Below are positions 42,010 through 50,720 of a stretch of DNA of 64,000 nucleotides, one piece after another (position 1 is the stretch's first letter; every line of letters begins with the position of its first letter). The translations under genes and the position numbers were made by a program. This stretch comes from Altibacter sp. HG106 (GTDB lineage: Bacteria > Bacteroidota > Bacteroidia > Flavobacteriales > Flavobacteriaceae). Below the pieces are notes generated by a model. That model was not told the DNA's origin. It ran no database searches and was given only the letters and a program-made list of their open reading frames with translations. Where the stretch lies: contig NZ_JAQQTD010000002.1 of NCBI RefSeq assembly GCF_028561755.1, positions 186,001 through 250,000 of the forward strand. The letters are read 5' to 3'.

Positions 42010-43285
42010 GGAAGAAGATGGTATACCGAATCTGAGAACATCATTGGTGGTAGTGATGTGTTTCATTTCCGCACTTTCCTACGCACAGAACATCGCTGAA
42101 ATCCGATTTGAAAACCTAAAGAAAACCAAGCCCTCTTTCGTTCAAAGACTTGTTGAAGTAGCGCCCGGAAAACCATTGGACAGCACTTTGCTGGAACGAG
42201 ATATGGTGCAACTCATCCGGCTACCGGGAATCGCGCACGCTGCGTACGAAACACAGCGTAACGAGGATGGAACCTATCTTGTTATCTATCGCTTTGAGGA
42301 GAACTTTACCTTACTTCCTACGGCCAATATATGGACTACCGATAACGATGAGTTTGCCTACAAGATTGGATTGTATGAGTTCAACGGACTAGGAAGAAAT
42401 ATTTCTTTCGGTGGATTTTACCAAAACGATATTTTTAGTAGTTGGGGGGTAAATTTTAGAGCGCCGTTCTTATTTGCAGCGCATTGGGGGTTGGCCGCCA
42501 ACTATCAGGATCTAACGACCCAAGAGCCTGTTTTTTTGGACGCCCGCACCGCCAATTATCGTTATAACAACACCTCTTACGAGCTATTAGGATTGTACCG
42601 TTTTAACTTACAACATCGGTTGGAGGCGGGCGCGAGTTTTTTTACGGAAACCTATGAATATTTGGAAGGAGCGACACGTCCCGATGTTCCTACCAACCTG
42701 GAAGTAGATAAATTTTTGCTGAAGGGGATCTACGAATATAATACCGTGAAACGGTTTTATTACTTGGTAGATGGCTTCAAAAGCACTGTGAATCTACAGT
42801 ATGTCAATAGTTCAGATAAGGCACTACCAGATTTCTTCTTGGGGTTTGCAGACCTTACCTATTATCGACAATTTGGAGTAACTGGTAATTGGGCCTCACG
42901 TTTGCGGTTGGGGATAGCGACCAACTCGGATACACCCTTTGCGCCTTTTGCTGTAGACAATAACCTCAACATTCGCGGGGTGGGAAATACTATCGATAGA
43001 GGAACAGCAGCTATCGTACTGAATACCGAGTATCGTCATACCCTCTTCGAAAAGAACTGGTTCGTGTTGCAGGGGAACGCCTTTGTGGATGCCGGAAGTT
43101 GGCGAAATCCGGGAGGAGATCTCAGTGATTTTGGAGATAATCAAAACCTTCGTATTTACCCCGGTTTAGGTCTGCGATTCATCCATAAGCGAATATTCAA
43201 CACGGTATTTCGTGTCGATTATGGGATGGGAATAACCAAAGACGCGACCCAAGGGTTCGTTATCGGAATTGGCCAGTACTTTTAG
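41990..43285 (+). CDS. Short BamA/TamA (Omp85) family outer membrane protein
   Basis: A 431-aa protein with a short n-region and signal (ending SALSYAQ near residue 33). One POTRA-like domain (IAEIRFENLKKTKPSFVQRLVEVAPGKPLD onward) precedes a C-terminal barrel (about 110-431) ending in a typical strand (ATQGFVIGIGQYF). Only one POTRA is seen, where BamA usually has five and TamA three. It may insert or secrete a specific envelope protein. It overlaps the GH113-like gene by 20 nt and converges on the hemerythrin gene with a 3-nt gap. Confidence 0.8.
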   Translation: MTYRKSREEDGIPNLRTSLVVVMCFISALSYAQNIAEIRFENLKKTKPSFVQRLVEVAPGKPLDSTLLERDMVQLIRLPGIAHAAYETQRNEDGTYLVIYRFEENFTLLPTANIWTTDNDEFAYKIGLYEFNGLGRNISFGGFYQNDIFSSWGVNFRAPFLFAAHWGLAANYQDLTTQEPVFLDARTANYRYNNTSYELLGLYRFNLQHRLEAGASFFTETYEYLEGATRPDVPTNLEVDKFLLKGIYEYNTVKRFYYLVDGFKSTVNLQYVNSSDKALPDFFLGFADLTYYRQFGVTGNWASRLRLGIATNSDTPFAPFAVDNNLNIRGVGNTIDRGTAAIVLNTEYRHTLFEKNWFVLQGNAFVDAGSWRNPGGDLSDFGDNQNLRIYPGLGLRFIHKRIFNTVFRVDYGMGITKDATQGFVIGIGQYF

Positions 43286-43288
43286 AAA

Positions 43289-43723
43289 TTACCGATTGGA
43301 TTTCATGGCTTCCAAATAGTCTTTAGCGAGCGCTGTTTTTTGAGCTTCGCTAAATACTTTTCCGGATAACTGAAAAAAGGTTTTTTCCTCATCCTCCAAG
43401 TGGTGCTCCACTTTTTCACAAAGTTGCTTGGCGTAGGTTAACCAAGCAGGAGAGTCCATATCGGTATCGTCTATTTTTTCGATCAGCTCATCCATTTCAT
43501 GATGCTCTGCAATCCCATGGCGGGCGTGCTCTTGCATCATATCATTATCGATGAGTGGAGAATAAAAGTGGCGCTCTTCGGCGTCTGCATGTATTTGAAG
43601 TTCGTGTTTGAGTTGCTCCCACATCTCCTTGCGTCCTTTAGAGTCGCCAGAAGTAGAAGTTACCAAACGACATAGTTCTCGTTGTTTGTCATGATCCTTT
43701 CGGATGGCTTCATAAATATTCAT
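43289..43723 (-). CDS. Hemerythrin-like domain protein
   Basis: A 144-aa all-helical protein with the metal-ligand pattern of hemerythrin: His near residue 10 (IRKDHDKQR), the HADAEERHFY pair near 46-53, HHEMDELIEK near residue 74 and HHLEDEEKTFF near residue 112. It probably binds a di-iron site for oxygen, NO or iron-sulfur protection. It stands 65 nt after the arsenosugar-linked glycosyltransferase and may belong to that locus, but hemerythrins are common as stress proteins. Confidence 0.83.
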   Translation of the reverse strand: MNIYEAIRKDHDKQRELCRLVTSTSGDSKGRKEMWEQLKHELQIHADAEERHFYSPLIDNDMMQEHARHGIAEHHEMDELIEKIDDTDMDSPAWLTYAKQLCEKVEHHLEDEEKTFFQLSGKVFSEAQKTALAKDYLEAMKSNR

Positions 43724-43788
43724 GGTTGGTAATTTTCGTTCAAATTACAACCAATATTTCAGCGGCCGTGTTTAAGAAATCCTAAAGT

Positions 43789-44541
43789 TTACTTATCGAA
43801 TATCGCTTCTACCGTCATCGGTGTTTTGTCTAACTCCTGACTTTTAATATGCTTGCAATAGTAGCCGTAAAGCTCTTCCGGGGTGGCGCCAAGCGCTTTT
43901 TTGAGGTAGATCATGTAGAAATGGTATTGCAGCGTAGCGATTCCTTTCTCTCTGTACAAGCGCGCTGATGTAGTCAACCAATAGGGTAAGACGGTAAAAG
44001 AACCGTGCGCATACAATTGATTGATAAAGATGATATCTTCATAAATGATATACTCTTCATTAAAGCCGCCAATCGTATCAAACAAAGATTGTGTAACAAA
44101 GATACTCTGGTCGCCACCCCGACAGGCGCGCCAATTGAATCGTGTTAACCAGCCCGCTAGTTGTAACCAAGGATGTTGGCTGTCGAAACGCATTCGAAAG
44201 CAACCCGCTTGATCTCCGGTGGCAACAGCTTTCAGAATGTGAGCGTCAAAATGAAGGGGCGGATAGGAGTCTACGTGAAGGAAATAGAGCACTTCGGCTT
44301 CAGCCACTTTCGCACCGGTATTCATTTGTCGGGCACGTCCCTTTTCCGAAGACATCACCTGTATGGGAATGATTGATGTTTCAACTACGGATGTGGCTAG
44401 GGCTTTGGTATCATCGGTACTGTTGCCATCTACCACAATGATCTCACGAATGTGCTGTGACGATCCGGCAGTGGTAAGATAGCGCAAAATAGGGGCAATG
44501 CGCTGCGCTTCGTTATAAACGGGAATGATGATACTGATCAT
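43789..44541 (-). CDS. TIGR04283-type arsenosugar-associated GT2 glycosyltransferase
   Basis: A 250-aa GT2 enzyme: ISIIIPVYNEAQRI, EIIVVDGNSTDDT and YFLHVDSYPP (the DxD-like site). The motif EKGRARQMNTGA near residue 66 and RGGDQSIFV near residue 140 are typical of TIGR04283, a family named for its link with arsenosugar genes. It lies downstream of the DUF547 copy and ArsM. The acceptor could be an arsenoribose intermediate. It is less tightly packed with the core operon than the genes above it. Confidence 0.82.
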   Translation of the reverse strand: MISIIIPVYNEAQRIAPILRYLTTAGSSQHIREIIVVDGNSTDDTKALATSVVETSIIPIQVMSSEKGRARQMNTGAKVAEAEVLYFLHVDSYPPLHFDAHILKAVATGDQAGCFRMRFDSQHPWLQLAGWLTRFNWRACRGGDQSIFVTQSLFDTIGGFNEEYIIYEDIIFINQLYAHGSFTVLPYWLTTSARLYREKGIATLQYHFYMIYLKKALGATPEELYGYYCKHIKSQELDKTPMTVEAIFDK

Positions 44542-44575
44542 TGGGTAAACTTACGAAAATTAACCTAGGAAGGTT

Positions 44576-45379
44576 TTATTTTTGCTCATTCAAAGACCAA
44601 TCGTATTCTTTGTACATGAGTTCTACCCTTGGATTGATCTCCACGGTGCTATACTGATTGATAAATCGAATCACATCGGTTCTATCATCTACCGTATAAT
44701 CATTTTTGTACCACTTAAAAATCGAACTCACTTTGGGCTTGTTCGCTGTAATATCATTTTTGTCGCTATTGATAAATTCTGAAGTGGCCCGGTCCAATTG
44801 CTCGTTGATGGTTGCTGCCGTATAAGCTTCTCGGAGGAGTTTGGGACACGACATCGACGCGCAATTGATGGCGAAGTGGATACGAGGTTCGTCCATTTTT
44901 CGAAGGATACCATTTTCAATACCCCCTAATGATAGCTCGCGGTTTCCTACAGGAACAATTCCTTTGGTCCAGGCACCGTCAATATCTTTAATGCTTTCTA
45001 AAGGATAGTTGTCAAGAATGAGGTCTACGGTATAAGCGTTATATAAATTGATGTAATACGCCAGTAGTTCTTGCACACTCCAATCGTTAGAAGGATCGTA
45101 AGACGATAACTCTTGTAGATATGCGTTGAGCGCAGCACGATCTGCCTTCATGCCTTGATAGTCTACGAGTCCATTGGCGTCTACGTGTTTCTTTAACAGG
45201 GTGTCCCAGGCGCTGTGATCTACATTGATGGCCGAGTTGGCCGTAGATGAGGTAAGCGTTCCATCTACCTTTTTAGTAGGTTGTCCCTGACTGGTAATGC
45301 CGGCGGCGGAAAGTAAATTGCAGCTTTGAAGGGTGAGGGCTATTGCGATGGTCAGTAACGGTAGTTTGATGCATTTCAT
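44576..45379 (-). CDS. DUF547 domain lipoprotein (copy 2)
   Basis: A 267-aa protein with a lipoprotein-like signal (LTLQSCNLL, Cys near residue 20). The DUF547 core resembles copy 1: AYYINLYNAYTVDLILDNYP, LGGIENGILRKMDEPRIHFAINCASMSCPKLL and a closing YDWSLNEQK. It lies 153 nt after arsM and 34 nt before the TIGR04283 transferase. I infer a place in the arsenosugar locus, but DUF547 genes also occur without arsenic genes (copy 1 is an example). Confidence 0.83.
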   Translation of the reverse strand: MKCIKLPLLTIAIALTLQSCNLLSAAGITSQGQPTKKVDGTLTSSTANSAINVDHSAWDTLLKKHVDANGLVDYQGMKADRAALNAYLQELSSYDPSNDWSVQELLAYYINLYNAYTVDLILDNYPLESIKDIDGAWTKGIVPVGNRELSLGGIENGILRKMDEPRIHFAINCASMSCPKLLREAYTAATINEQLDRATSEFINSDKNDITANKPKVSSIFKWYKNDYTVDDRTDVIRFINQYSTVEINPRVELMYKEYDWSLNEQK

Positions 45380-45532
45380 ACATGAGTGTTTTAAGAATAT
45401 ACGTAGTCGGAAACAATATAGATTCCTTATACCAATTCCTTAAAGATACTTGCTTCAGAAAGGTGAACCGCGGTACTTAACAGGGTTTAGGAGTGTTTTA
45501 GCAAAAATTTAGCGTACTATGAGGTGCCGTTG

Positions 45533-46501
45533 TTAGCAACAGCCCCCTCCATCGTAATGATAGGTGCTTTCACTAATGTAAATATCATCACGCCCTAATT
45601 GTTGTAAGGCATTGGCCGTTTTATCGCAAATGGCCAGCGGTTGATTTTTTAGCAATACATGTCCTTTGCTATCGTCAAAATAATCTTCTGTTCCGTAATA
45701 AATAGCCGCTTTTCCGGTAAAGATGCACGGGCCATCTTCGGGCATAGGATCTTTAATGGCAGCCACCTCAATTGATTCAATGTAGATCAATTCCTCGGTG
45801 GGGTAGTGTTTTGGGTCTAAAATACGATAGGGTTTGCGCGCTCGTATTTCTATGGTTCCGAAGCCAACGTCGGTTAGTGCTTTCACATACTCTTTGATGG
45901 GCAGGCTTCCGCTGAGACATAAAGCGCGTAAACGGTCGTCATTTCGAAGTGCTTCATTCATGGGCTGTTCACAGGTTGGATCACTCATCACGAGTCGGCC
46001 ATGCGGTTTCAACACACGGTACATTTCTTCAATCGCACGTTTGAGGTCGTCTTCTTTGAAGATATTGAACAAACAATTTTGAGCTGCCACATCAATCGTA
46101 TTGTCGGCTACCGGAAGATGCAAGGCATCTCCTTTTTTCAAGGATACGAAGTCACTTGAAAACCACGGATTCTGTGCTTCCGCTTCCATAAAATTTTTGC
46201 GTGAAGCTTCCAACATCTCATCGACCACATCAACACCAATGACACCTTCTTTTTGTCTGCTGAAATAGGCAAATTGCAACAACTCCATTCCGCCGCCCAC
46301 GCCAACATAAAGCACCTTAGGGTTGTTGGTAAGGTCCCGAGCATGTACGGTGCTTCCGCAGCCATAATTCATCTCCTGCATGATTTTTGGAATTTTGAGG
46401 CCGGGTAGCTCCCAGATAGGGTTGGTCGTACAGCAGAGTCCGACATCCGGCGTCAAAGCCGCATCTTTATATACGTTGTGGGTGGTTTCTAAGTAGCTCA
46501 T
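45533..46501 (-). CDS. arsM: Arsenite methyltransferase, arsenosugar type
   Basis: A 322-aa SAM-dependent methyltransferase. The SAM motif is VLYVGVGGGMELLQF near residue 65. Further motifs are GDALHLPVADNTIDVAAQN and a conserved Cys-containing YGCGSTVHA near residue 45 and DPTCEQPM near 175. A Cys-rich start (VGLCCTTNP, about residue 20) and a GGGCC C-terminus provide As(III)-binding thiols. It would methylate arsenite to methylated arsenicals, the first stage of arsenosugar synthesis. It is 11 nt downstream of the purine nucleoside phosphorylase gene. Confidence 0.88.
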   Translation of the reverse strand: MSYLETTHNVYKDAALTPDVGLCCTTNPIWELPGLKIPKIMQEMNYGCGSTVHARDLTNNPKVLYVGVGGGMELLQFAYFSRQKEGVIGVDVVDEMLEASRKNFMEAEAQNPWFSSDFVSLKKGDALHLPVADNTIDVAAQNCLFNIFKEDDLKRAIEEMYRVLKPHGRLVMSDPTCEQPMNEALRNDDRLRALCLSGSLPIKEYVKALTDVGFGTIEIRARKPYRILDPKHYPTEELIYIESIEVAAIKDPMPEDGPCIFTGKAAIYYGTEDYFDDSKGHVLLKNQPLAICDKTANALQQLGRDDIYISESTYHYDGGGCC

Positions 46502-46512
46502 TAAAAGGGTGC

Positions 46513-47325
46513 TTACAATTGTTTTATTAATTCAGTAAAAAGCGTGATCATATGGGGTTCTGCCTTGGCGGCCATTGCCATGATATCGGCAATGTCTACA
46601 GGTTCTAAATTGTCGGGGTCGCATTCGTCGGTTAGTACCGATACAGCGGCGACGGGAAGCTGTAAGTGATTGGCCACAATGATCTCAGGAACGGTGCTCA
46701 TGCCTACGGCATCGGCACCAATAATCTTCAAATAACGATATTCTGCGCGGGTCTCCAATTGCGGTCCCACCACACTGGCATAGACTCCTTTGTGTAGTGT
46801 GATGTCGTGTTCGTTGGCAATCGCTTCAATAGTTTCGTTCATGTTGGGGTCGTAGGGTGCACTCATGTCTACAAATCGTTGCCCAAGTCGCTCTACACCC
46901 TTAAACGCCAACGGCGATCCACCCTGCAAGTTGATGTGATCATCAATAAGCATAATTTCTCCTTTCTTAAAGGAAAGATTGATGGCGCCACTCGCGTTGC
47001 TTACCAGTAATTTTTCAATGCCCAGCTTATGCATTACGCGTACCGGAAAGGTGACATCCCGAAATGAATATCCTTCGTACAAATGAAAACGACCTTGCAT
47101 TAAGATCACTTTTTTTCCGGCGAGGGTTCCGAAGATCAACTTTCCCTGGTGGAATTCAACCGTGGCGGTTGGAAAGTAGGGAATGTGGTTGTAGCTCATT
47201 TCAGCTTCAATTGCTACTTCTTCCAGGATCTGGCCAAGACCAGTACCCAGTATGATACCAATTTGAGGGTTTCCAAAGCCGCGTTCTTGCAGAAATGCGA
47301 CCGATTCGTTTATGTATTTATCCAT
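46513..47325 (-). CDS. Purine-nucleoside phosphorylase
   Basis: A 270-aa trimeric-type PNP cleaving purine nucleosides to base and ribose-1-phosphate. Motifs: GIILGTGLGQ (phosphate loop), GRFHLYEGYS, VSNASGAIN and GADAVGMSTVPE, with the catalytic Asn in VLTDECDPDN replaced in this context by Asp/Glu residues as seen in some bacterial members. Housekeeping salvage is possible, but the position inside the arsenic operon suggests it strips adenine from a 5'-dimethylarsinoyl-adenosine intermediate. It lies 6 nt from the DUF2064 gene and 11 nt from arsM. Confidence 0.88.
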   Translation of the reverse strand: MDKYINESVAFLQERGFGNPQIGIILGTGLGQILEEVAIEAEMSYNHIPYFPTATVEFHQGKLIFGTLAGKKVILMQGRFHLYEGYSFRDVTFPVRVMHKLGIEKLLVSNASGAINLSFKKGEIMLIDDHINLQGGSPLAFKGVERLGQRFVDMSAPYDPNMNETIEAIANEHDITLHKGVYASVVGPQLETRAEYRYLKIIGADAVGMSTVPEIIVANHLQLPVAAVSVLTDECDPDNLEPVDIADIMAMAAKAEPHMITLFTELIKQL

Positions 47326-47331
47326 ATTTCG

Positions 47332-48015
47332 TTACCTAAAAGTGTTGTCTAAGTGGTCCGGAAGCAAATGTTGTAAGGCTTCCAAATGCCGAATGTCGCT
47401 AAAATAATCAATATCGTTTCGTTCGTCTAAGAGCGTCAGCTTTTTATTGTTGAGGTCGGCTAACGTGGCTTTTAGCACGGTATCGGTACCCCAATCCTTC
47501 TCTTTAAAAAGTTTCGGAAGCAACTGCTTCATCCCGAGCAGGTAGTATCCCCCATCAGTAGCGGGTCCCAAGACTACTTCCGCGCTGTCTAAGGCGGTAA
47601 AAGCGTTGGATAGATCGCGCTCACCAAGATCATACATATCGCTTCCAATGATGATCACTTTTTCATAGCCCACGCTAAAAAGCCCTTCAAACGCATCCAG
47701 CATGCGCGCTCCCAGATCGGTTCCTTGCTGTGCTTTTTTTCGATATACGTGTTCCGACCAAATATCGTTTTCACGCACCTTTTCGGAATAAAACACATAT
47801 TTATCTACGGGTAGTTTTTGGGTGATCGAGGCCGTGTGTTTCAGCAAAAATTTATAAATCTCAAGTGCCGATTCGTCTCCTACCGTCACGGCGAGTCGGG
47901 TTTTCACTTTTCCCAACTCCGGATTTCTGGTAAAGATTACAAGGGCGCTTTTGTGCGACGGCAACCCGGCAGTATTTTGCGCGTTCGTTTCTTCTTGCAT
48001 AGAGGATGATTCCAT
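47332..48015 (-). CDS. DUF2064/TIGR04282 arsenosugar-associated glycosyltransferase (copy a)
   Basis: A 227-aa nucleotide-diphospho-sugar transferase-like protein. The N-terminus ALVIFTRNPELGKVKTRLA is the TIGR04282 signature. IIIGSDMYDL (about residue 120) and GPATDGGYYLLGM (about residue 150) define the DUF2064 core. In arsenosugar clusters it is expected to transfer or activate a sugar or glycerol moiety. It lies 7 nt after the rhodanese gene. A divergent copy (b) with a damaged start is at 55.4 kb. Confidence 0.85.
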   Translation of the reverse strand: MESSSMQEETNAQNTAGLPSHKSALVIFTRNPELGKVKTRLAVTVGDESALEIYKFLLKHTASITQKLPVDKYVFYSEKVRENDIWSEHVYRKKAQQGTDLGARMLDAFEGLFSVGYEKVIIIGSDMYDLGERDLSNAFTALDSAEVVLGPATDGGYYLLGMKQLLPKLFKEKDWGTDTVLKATLADLNNKKLTLLDERNDIDYFSDIRHLEALQHLLPDHLDNTFR

Positions 48016-48022
48016 GATCGTA

Positions 48023-48529
48023 TTATTCTTGGTCTATCACGATGATTCCGTTGTGCAGCCACTTGCTCCAGCTTTTAGAGTAACCGTGAATGCTGTCGGT
48101 AGGTTGGTTCTCTGAGTTCACCACCGGATAGCCCTTATTCTTCCATTCAAAGATACCACCGTACAAATTTTCTACCTGAGTGTAGCCTGCTTTTTTCAGT
48201 TTTTCAGCAATTTCTTCGGAACGTATCCCGAGTGAGCAATAGACCACTATTGGCGTCTCCTTATTGGGTAGGATCGAATCGATCTCGGCTTCGGAAAAAT
48301 CCGAGAATCCAACAAACGTGGCGTTTTGAATGTGACTTACCTCATACTCATTGCGTTCTCTGGTATCCAGCACTACTCGATTCCCCTGCTGCTGAAACAT
48401 CCGTAATGCTTCTACCGAAATATAAGGAACACTTCGGGTGTTGTACCGCTGCAAGAGCTCTTGTAACGCGCTTTGCCCCAACCCTTGAAAAAAGGTAAGA
48501 GAGAATGTTATGTAAAGCAGTGTTTTCAT
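48023..48529 (-). CDS. Exported rhodanese-like protein
   Basis: A 168-aa protein with a signal peptide (MKTLLYITFSLTFFQGLGQ) and one rhodanese domain. The active-site Cys is in VVYCSLGIRSEEIA near residue 98, a loop of six residues as in sulfurtransferases. LDTRERNEYEVSHIQNA and LYGGIFEWKNKGYP are the flanking family motifs. It should act in the periplasm on thiol or sulfur carriers. Position between the metallophosphoesterase and DUF2064 gene suggests a link with thiol-arsenic chemistry, which is inference. Confidence 0.85.
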   Translation of the reverse strand: MKTLLYITFSLTFFQGLGQSALQELLQRYNTRSVPYISVEALRMFQQQGNRVVLDTRERNEYEVSHIQNATFVGFSDFSEAEIDSILPNKETPIVVYCSLGIRSEEIAEKLKKAGYTQVENLYGGIFEWKNKGYPVVNSENQPTDSIHGYSKSWSKWLHNGIIVIDQE

Positions 48530-48559
48530 AGGTATCTTGGTCTATTCTTTCTTGGCGCC

Positions 48560-49387
48560 TTACAAACGAATGCCAAAACCTTGCAATCCGGTTTCCACGG
48601 GCGGAAGGATTTCGGTATTGTCCCAAATTCCCGTCAGGATAGTGCGGGCGTATTCGGGAGGTAACGGTGCCTCTTTCATCAAACGGTGGGTTCGTATATG
48701 ATCATACGCAAAGGTATTCTGTGTGTACGAAAATGTGTCATCCGTATCGTCCAGCAGTGCGTACCATACCAGCGGCGTACCGTCGTTGGGAGGCATGCCA
48801 ATAACACCGGGATTTAGCCAAAGTTGGCCCTCCACCTCATGCTGGAAGGGAATACCGCAATGTCCCGCGACAATAACATCACTCTGGGTAGCCGTTAATG
48901 AAGCTTTCTTTGTTTCCCAGGGAGTCGATTTGAAGATGTAATCAGCCACTTCAAACCAAGATCCGTGAACTACCATCACTCGTTTCCCGGCATAGGTGAA
49001 TTCGATGTGATCGGGTAAGGTGTTGAGATAGGTATAAGACTGTTGTGACAGCTTGCTTTGCGCATACGGGTACCACTGTTGGGAAAAATCATCGCAACGC
49101 GATCCTTTTCTGAATTCGCAACCGCAATCCTGAGCCCCGCTGCGCAATTGAATCTCGACATTCCCCAATATGCTGTGTGCACCCCAACTATGGAACAGTT
49201 GTAGCGTTTCTTCTGGTTGGGCGCAATACCCTATGATGTCTCCCGTACAGATGCAATTTTCCGGCGGAATATCAAGATTTTCTGAAATGCATATTAGCGC
49301 TTCTAAGGCTTGCAGGTTGCTGTATACGCCACCGAATAATAGCACTTTGCCCTTCAACTTCCCTAATGATTTTATTTTTTTATCCAT
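48560..49387 (-). CDS. Metallophosphoesterase-fold protein with degenerate metal site
   Basis: A 275-aa protein with the calcineurin-like fold, starting at the ATG at 49387 (a longer frame reaches into the symporter gene). GDIIGYCAQPEE and VVHGSW are normal family motifs. The usual first motif DxHGN reads LLFGGVYSNLQAL, so the Asp and His ligands are Gly and Tyr. GNHD/E reads GNVE, and GHTHIPF reads GHCGIPF. At least four usual metal or catalytic residues are missing. A conserved Cys-rich insert (QDCGCEFRKGSRCDD) is present. It may have become a thiol-metalloid-binding or regulatory protein. It overlaps the symporter 3' end by 16 nt. Confidence 0.78.
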   Translation of the reverse strand: MDKKIKSLGKLKGKVLLFGGVYSNLQALEALICISENLDIPPENCICTGDIIGYCAQPEETLQLFHSWGAHSILGNVEIQLRSGAQDCGCEFRKGSRCDDFSQQWYPYAQSKLSQQSYTYLNTLPDHIEFTYAGKRVMVVHGSWFEVADYIFKSTPWETKKASLTATQSDVIVAGHCGIPFQHEVEGQLWLNPGVIGMPPNDGTPLVWYALLDDTDDTFSYTQNTFAYDHIRTHRLMKEAPLPPEYARTILTGIWDNTEILPPVETGLQGFGIRL

Positions 49388-50706
49388 GCCGGAACGAAAT
49401 ACAATATAAAACAACAAACGATACCCCAGAGATTCACCCACAATAAGGAAGCATATTTTCCCGAGGTGAACAAAAGCGCCTTCGGAAATAGCCCGAGGAC
49501 CAACAATACCCCAAAAAACAAGCCACATCCCACACTTAAGTAAAAACTAAGTGGGGGTGCCTTCACCTTCCAACAGCAAAAAACGGGGGTGAGCCCAATG
49601 ACCATAGTACCCGAGATAGTAGTAGCACTCAAAATTTCAGCTTCTAGAAATACGGGTATGGTTCCAACTATGGCAATGCCTATCATCGCGGCACGACCAA
49701 AGGTCAAATTTCTTCCCATGCCCAGATCGACCGAAAGTAGTTTGGAAAAAGACGAGAAGGTAGAGTCTAGCGTTGAGGCCGCCGAAGTGATCATGATAAA
49801 GTTGATTACCAAGAGAATCACAATTCCGAAGGCCTTGCCTACTTCCACCGCGGCTTGTCCTTCCATTCCTTGACGCTGCGCATACACCCCAATCAAGCTA
49901 AATAAGAAAATGCAGGAAGCGCCTAGCACGCTGGCCCAGAGAAAACTTTTTCGGGTGATCTTCGGACTCGTAATAAAGCCTCTATCGGTTAACACAGGAT
50001 CGTGAAATGGATAACTAAACGATTGCAATATGGCGGCCAGAAGAAGGTTTATTCCCGTGTCGAAGCCCCAACTTCCTGAAGCAGCAATGGCTTCCGAAGA
50101 AAATTCGGGAGTCGAGAAAATGGCTCCCAGGATAACCATAAGCAAAATGGTGAACAATACCATTTGGATAACATCTGTAAAAATAGAGCTACTCAAGCCT
50201 CCTTTCAGGGCGTAGCCCAATGTGAGTATCGTGAAAATTAAGATAGCGGCATAATAAGGGGTCGTGCCCATTTCCCCGAAATAGGTACCTATGACCATGG
50301 TATTGCTCCAAACCTCGTTGAACAAGCGAATGATGATCAAAAAGGAAAAGAGCGCCATCGCGCCTTTTCCAAATCGTTGGGTTAAAAAATGATGTATGCT
50401 ATTGAAGCCTCCTTTGGTGCGAAGCTGGTAGATGAGTATGCCCGCTACCGCAAACGACAGATAATAGCCTGCGTACGCTATACCGCCTACCCAGCCAAAT
50501 TCGAGTCCGAGATTCGCCGCATTGGTAATACTTTTGGCAAAGATCCAAGAGATAATCAAGCTTCCTGTAAGCATCCAGGCATTGGGTTTGATCTTCCCTT
50601 GCGCTGCCTGAAAGAACTGCGCAGGCGTTTTTGCCCAAGGCGACAACCAAAATAGGAGGCCGCTTGATCCGATGACCAAAATCCACTGCCAGACTGTACT
50701 ACTCAT
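49372..50706 (-). CDS. Sodium:solute symporter (SSS family)
   Basis: A 444-aa membrane protein with about 12 helices and SSS-family features. Examples are SITNAANLGLEFGWVGGIAYAGYYL (TM2-3), YALKGGLSSSIFTDVIQM (the GGL-x-TD-x-Q motif) and ITSAASTLDSTFSSFSKLL (Na+-site region). It is short for the family. It lies 14 nt after SusD and 16 nt inside the following gene, so it belongs to the arsenosugar operon. I infer that it moves the solute delivered by SusCD into the cytoplasm. Confidence 0.85.
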   Translation of the reverse strand: MSSTVWQWILVIGSSGLLFWLSPWAKTPAQFFQAAQGKIKPNAWMLTGSLIISWIFAKSITNAANLGLEFGWVGGIAYAGYYLSFAVAGILIYQLRTKGGFNSIHHFLTQRFGKGAMALFSFLIIIRLFNEVWSNTMVIGTYFGEMGTTPYYAAILIFTILTLGYALKGGLSSSIFTDVIQMVLFTILLMVILGAIFSTPEFSSEAIAASGSWGFDTGINLLLAAILQSFSYPFHDPVLTDRGFITSPKITRKSFLWASVLGASCIFLFSLIGVYAQRQGMEGQAAVEVGKAFGIVILLVINFIMITSAASTLDSTFSSFSKLLSVDLGMGRNLTFGRAAMIGIAIVGTIPVFLEAEILSATTISGTMVIGLTPVFCCWKVKAPPLSFYLSVGCGLFFGVLLVLGLFPKALLFTSGKYASLLWVNLWGIVCCFILYFVPAWIKK

Positions 50707-50720
50707 TTACTTCAATTATT

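Noticed and set aside
45380-45532. 153-nt gap between arsM and the second DUF547 gene as a regulatory RNA
   Set aside because: No stable hairpin or conserved promoter was seen by eye. It is only an AT-rich intergenic stretch.
49388-49528. Longer N-terminus (47 extra codons) for the metallophosphoesterase-like gene
   Set aside because: It overlaps the symporter coding sequence and would add a hydrophobic stretch before the conserved first strand. The ATG at 49387 fits family length.
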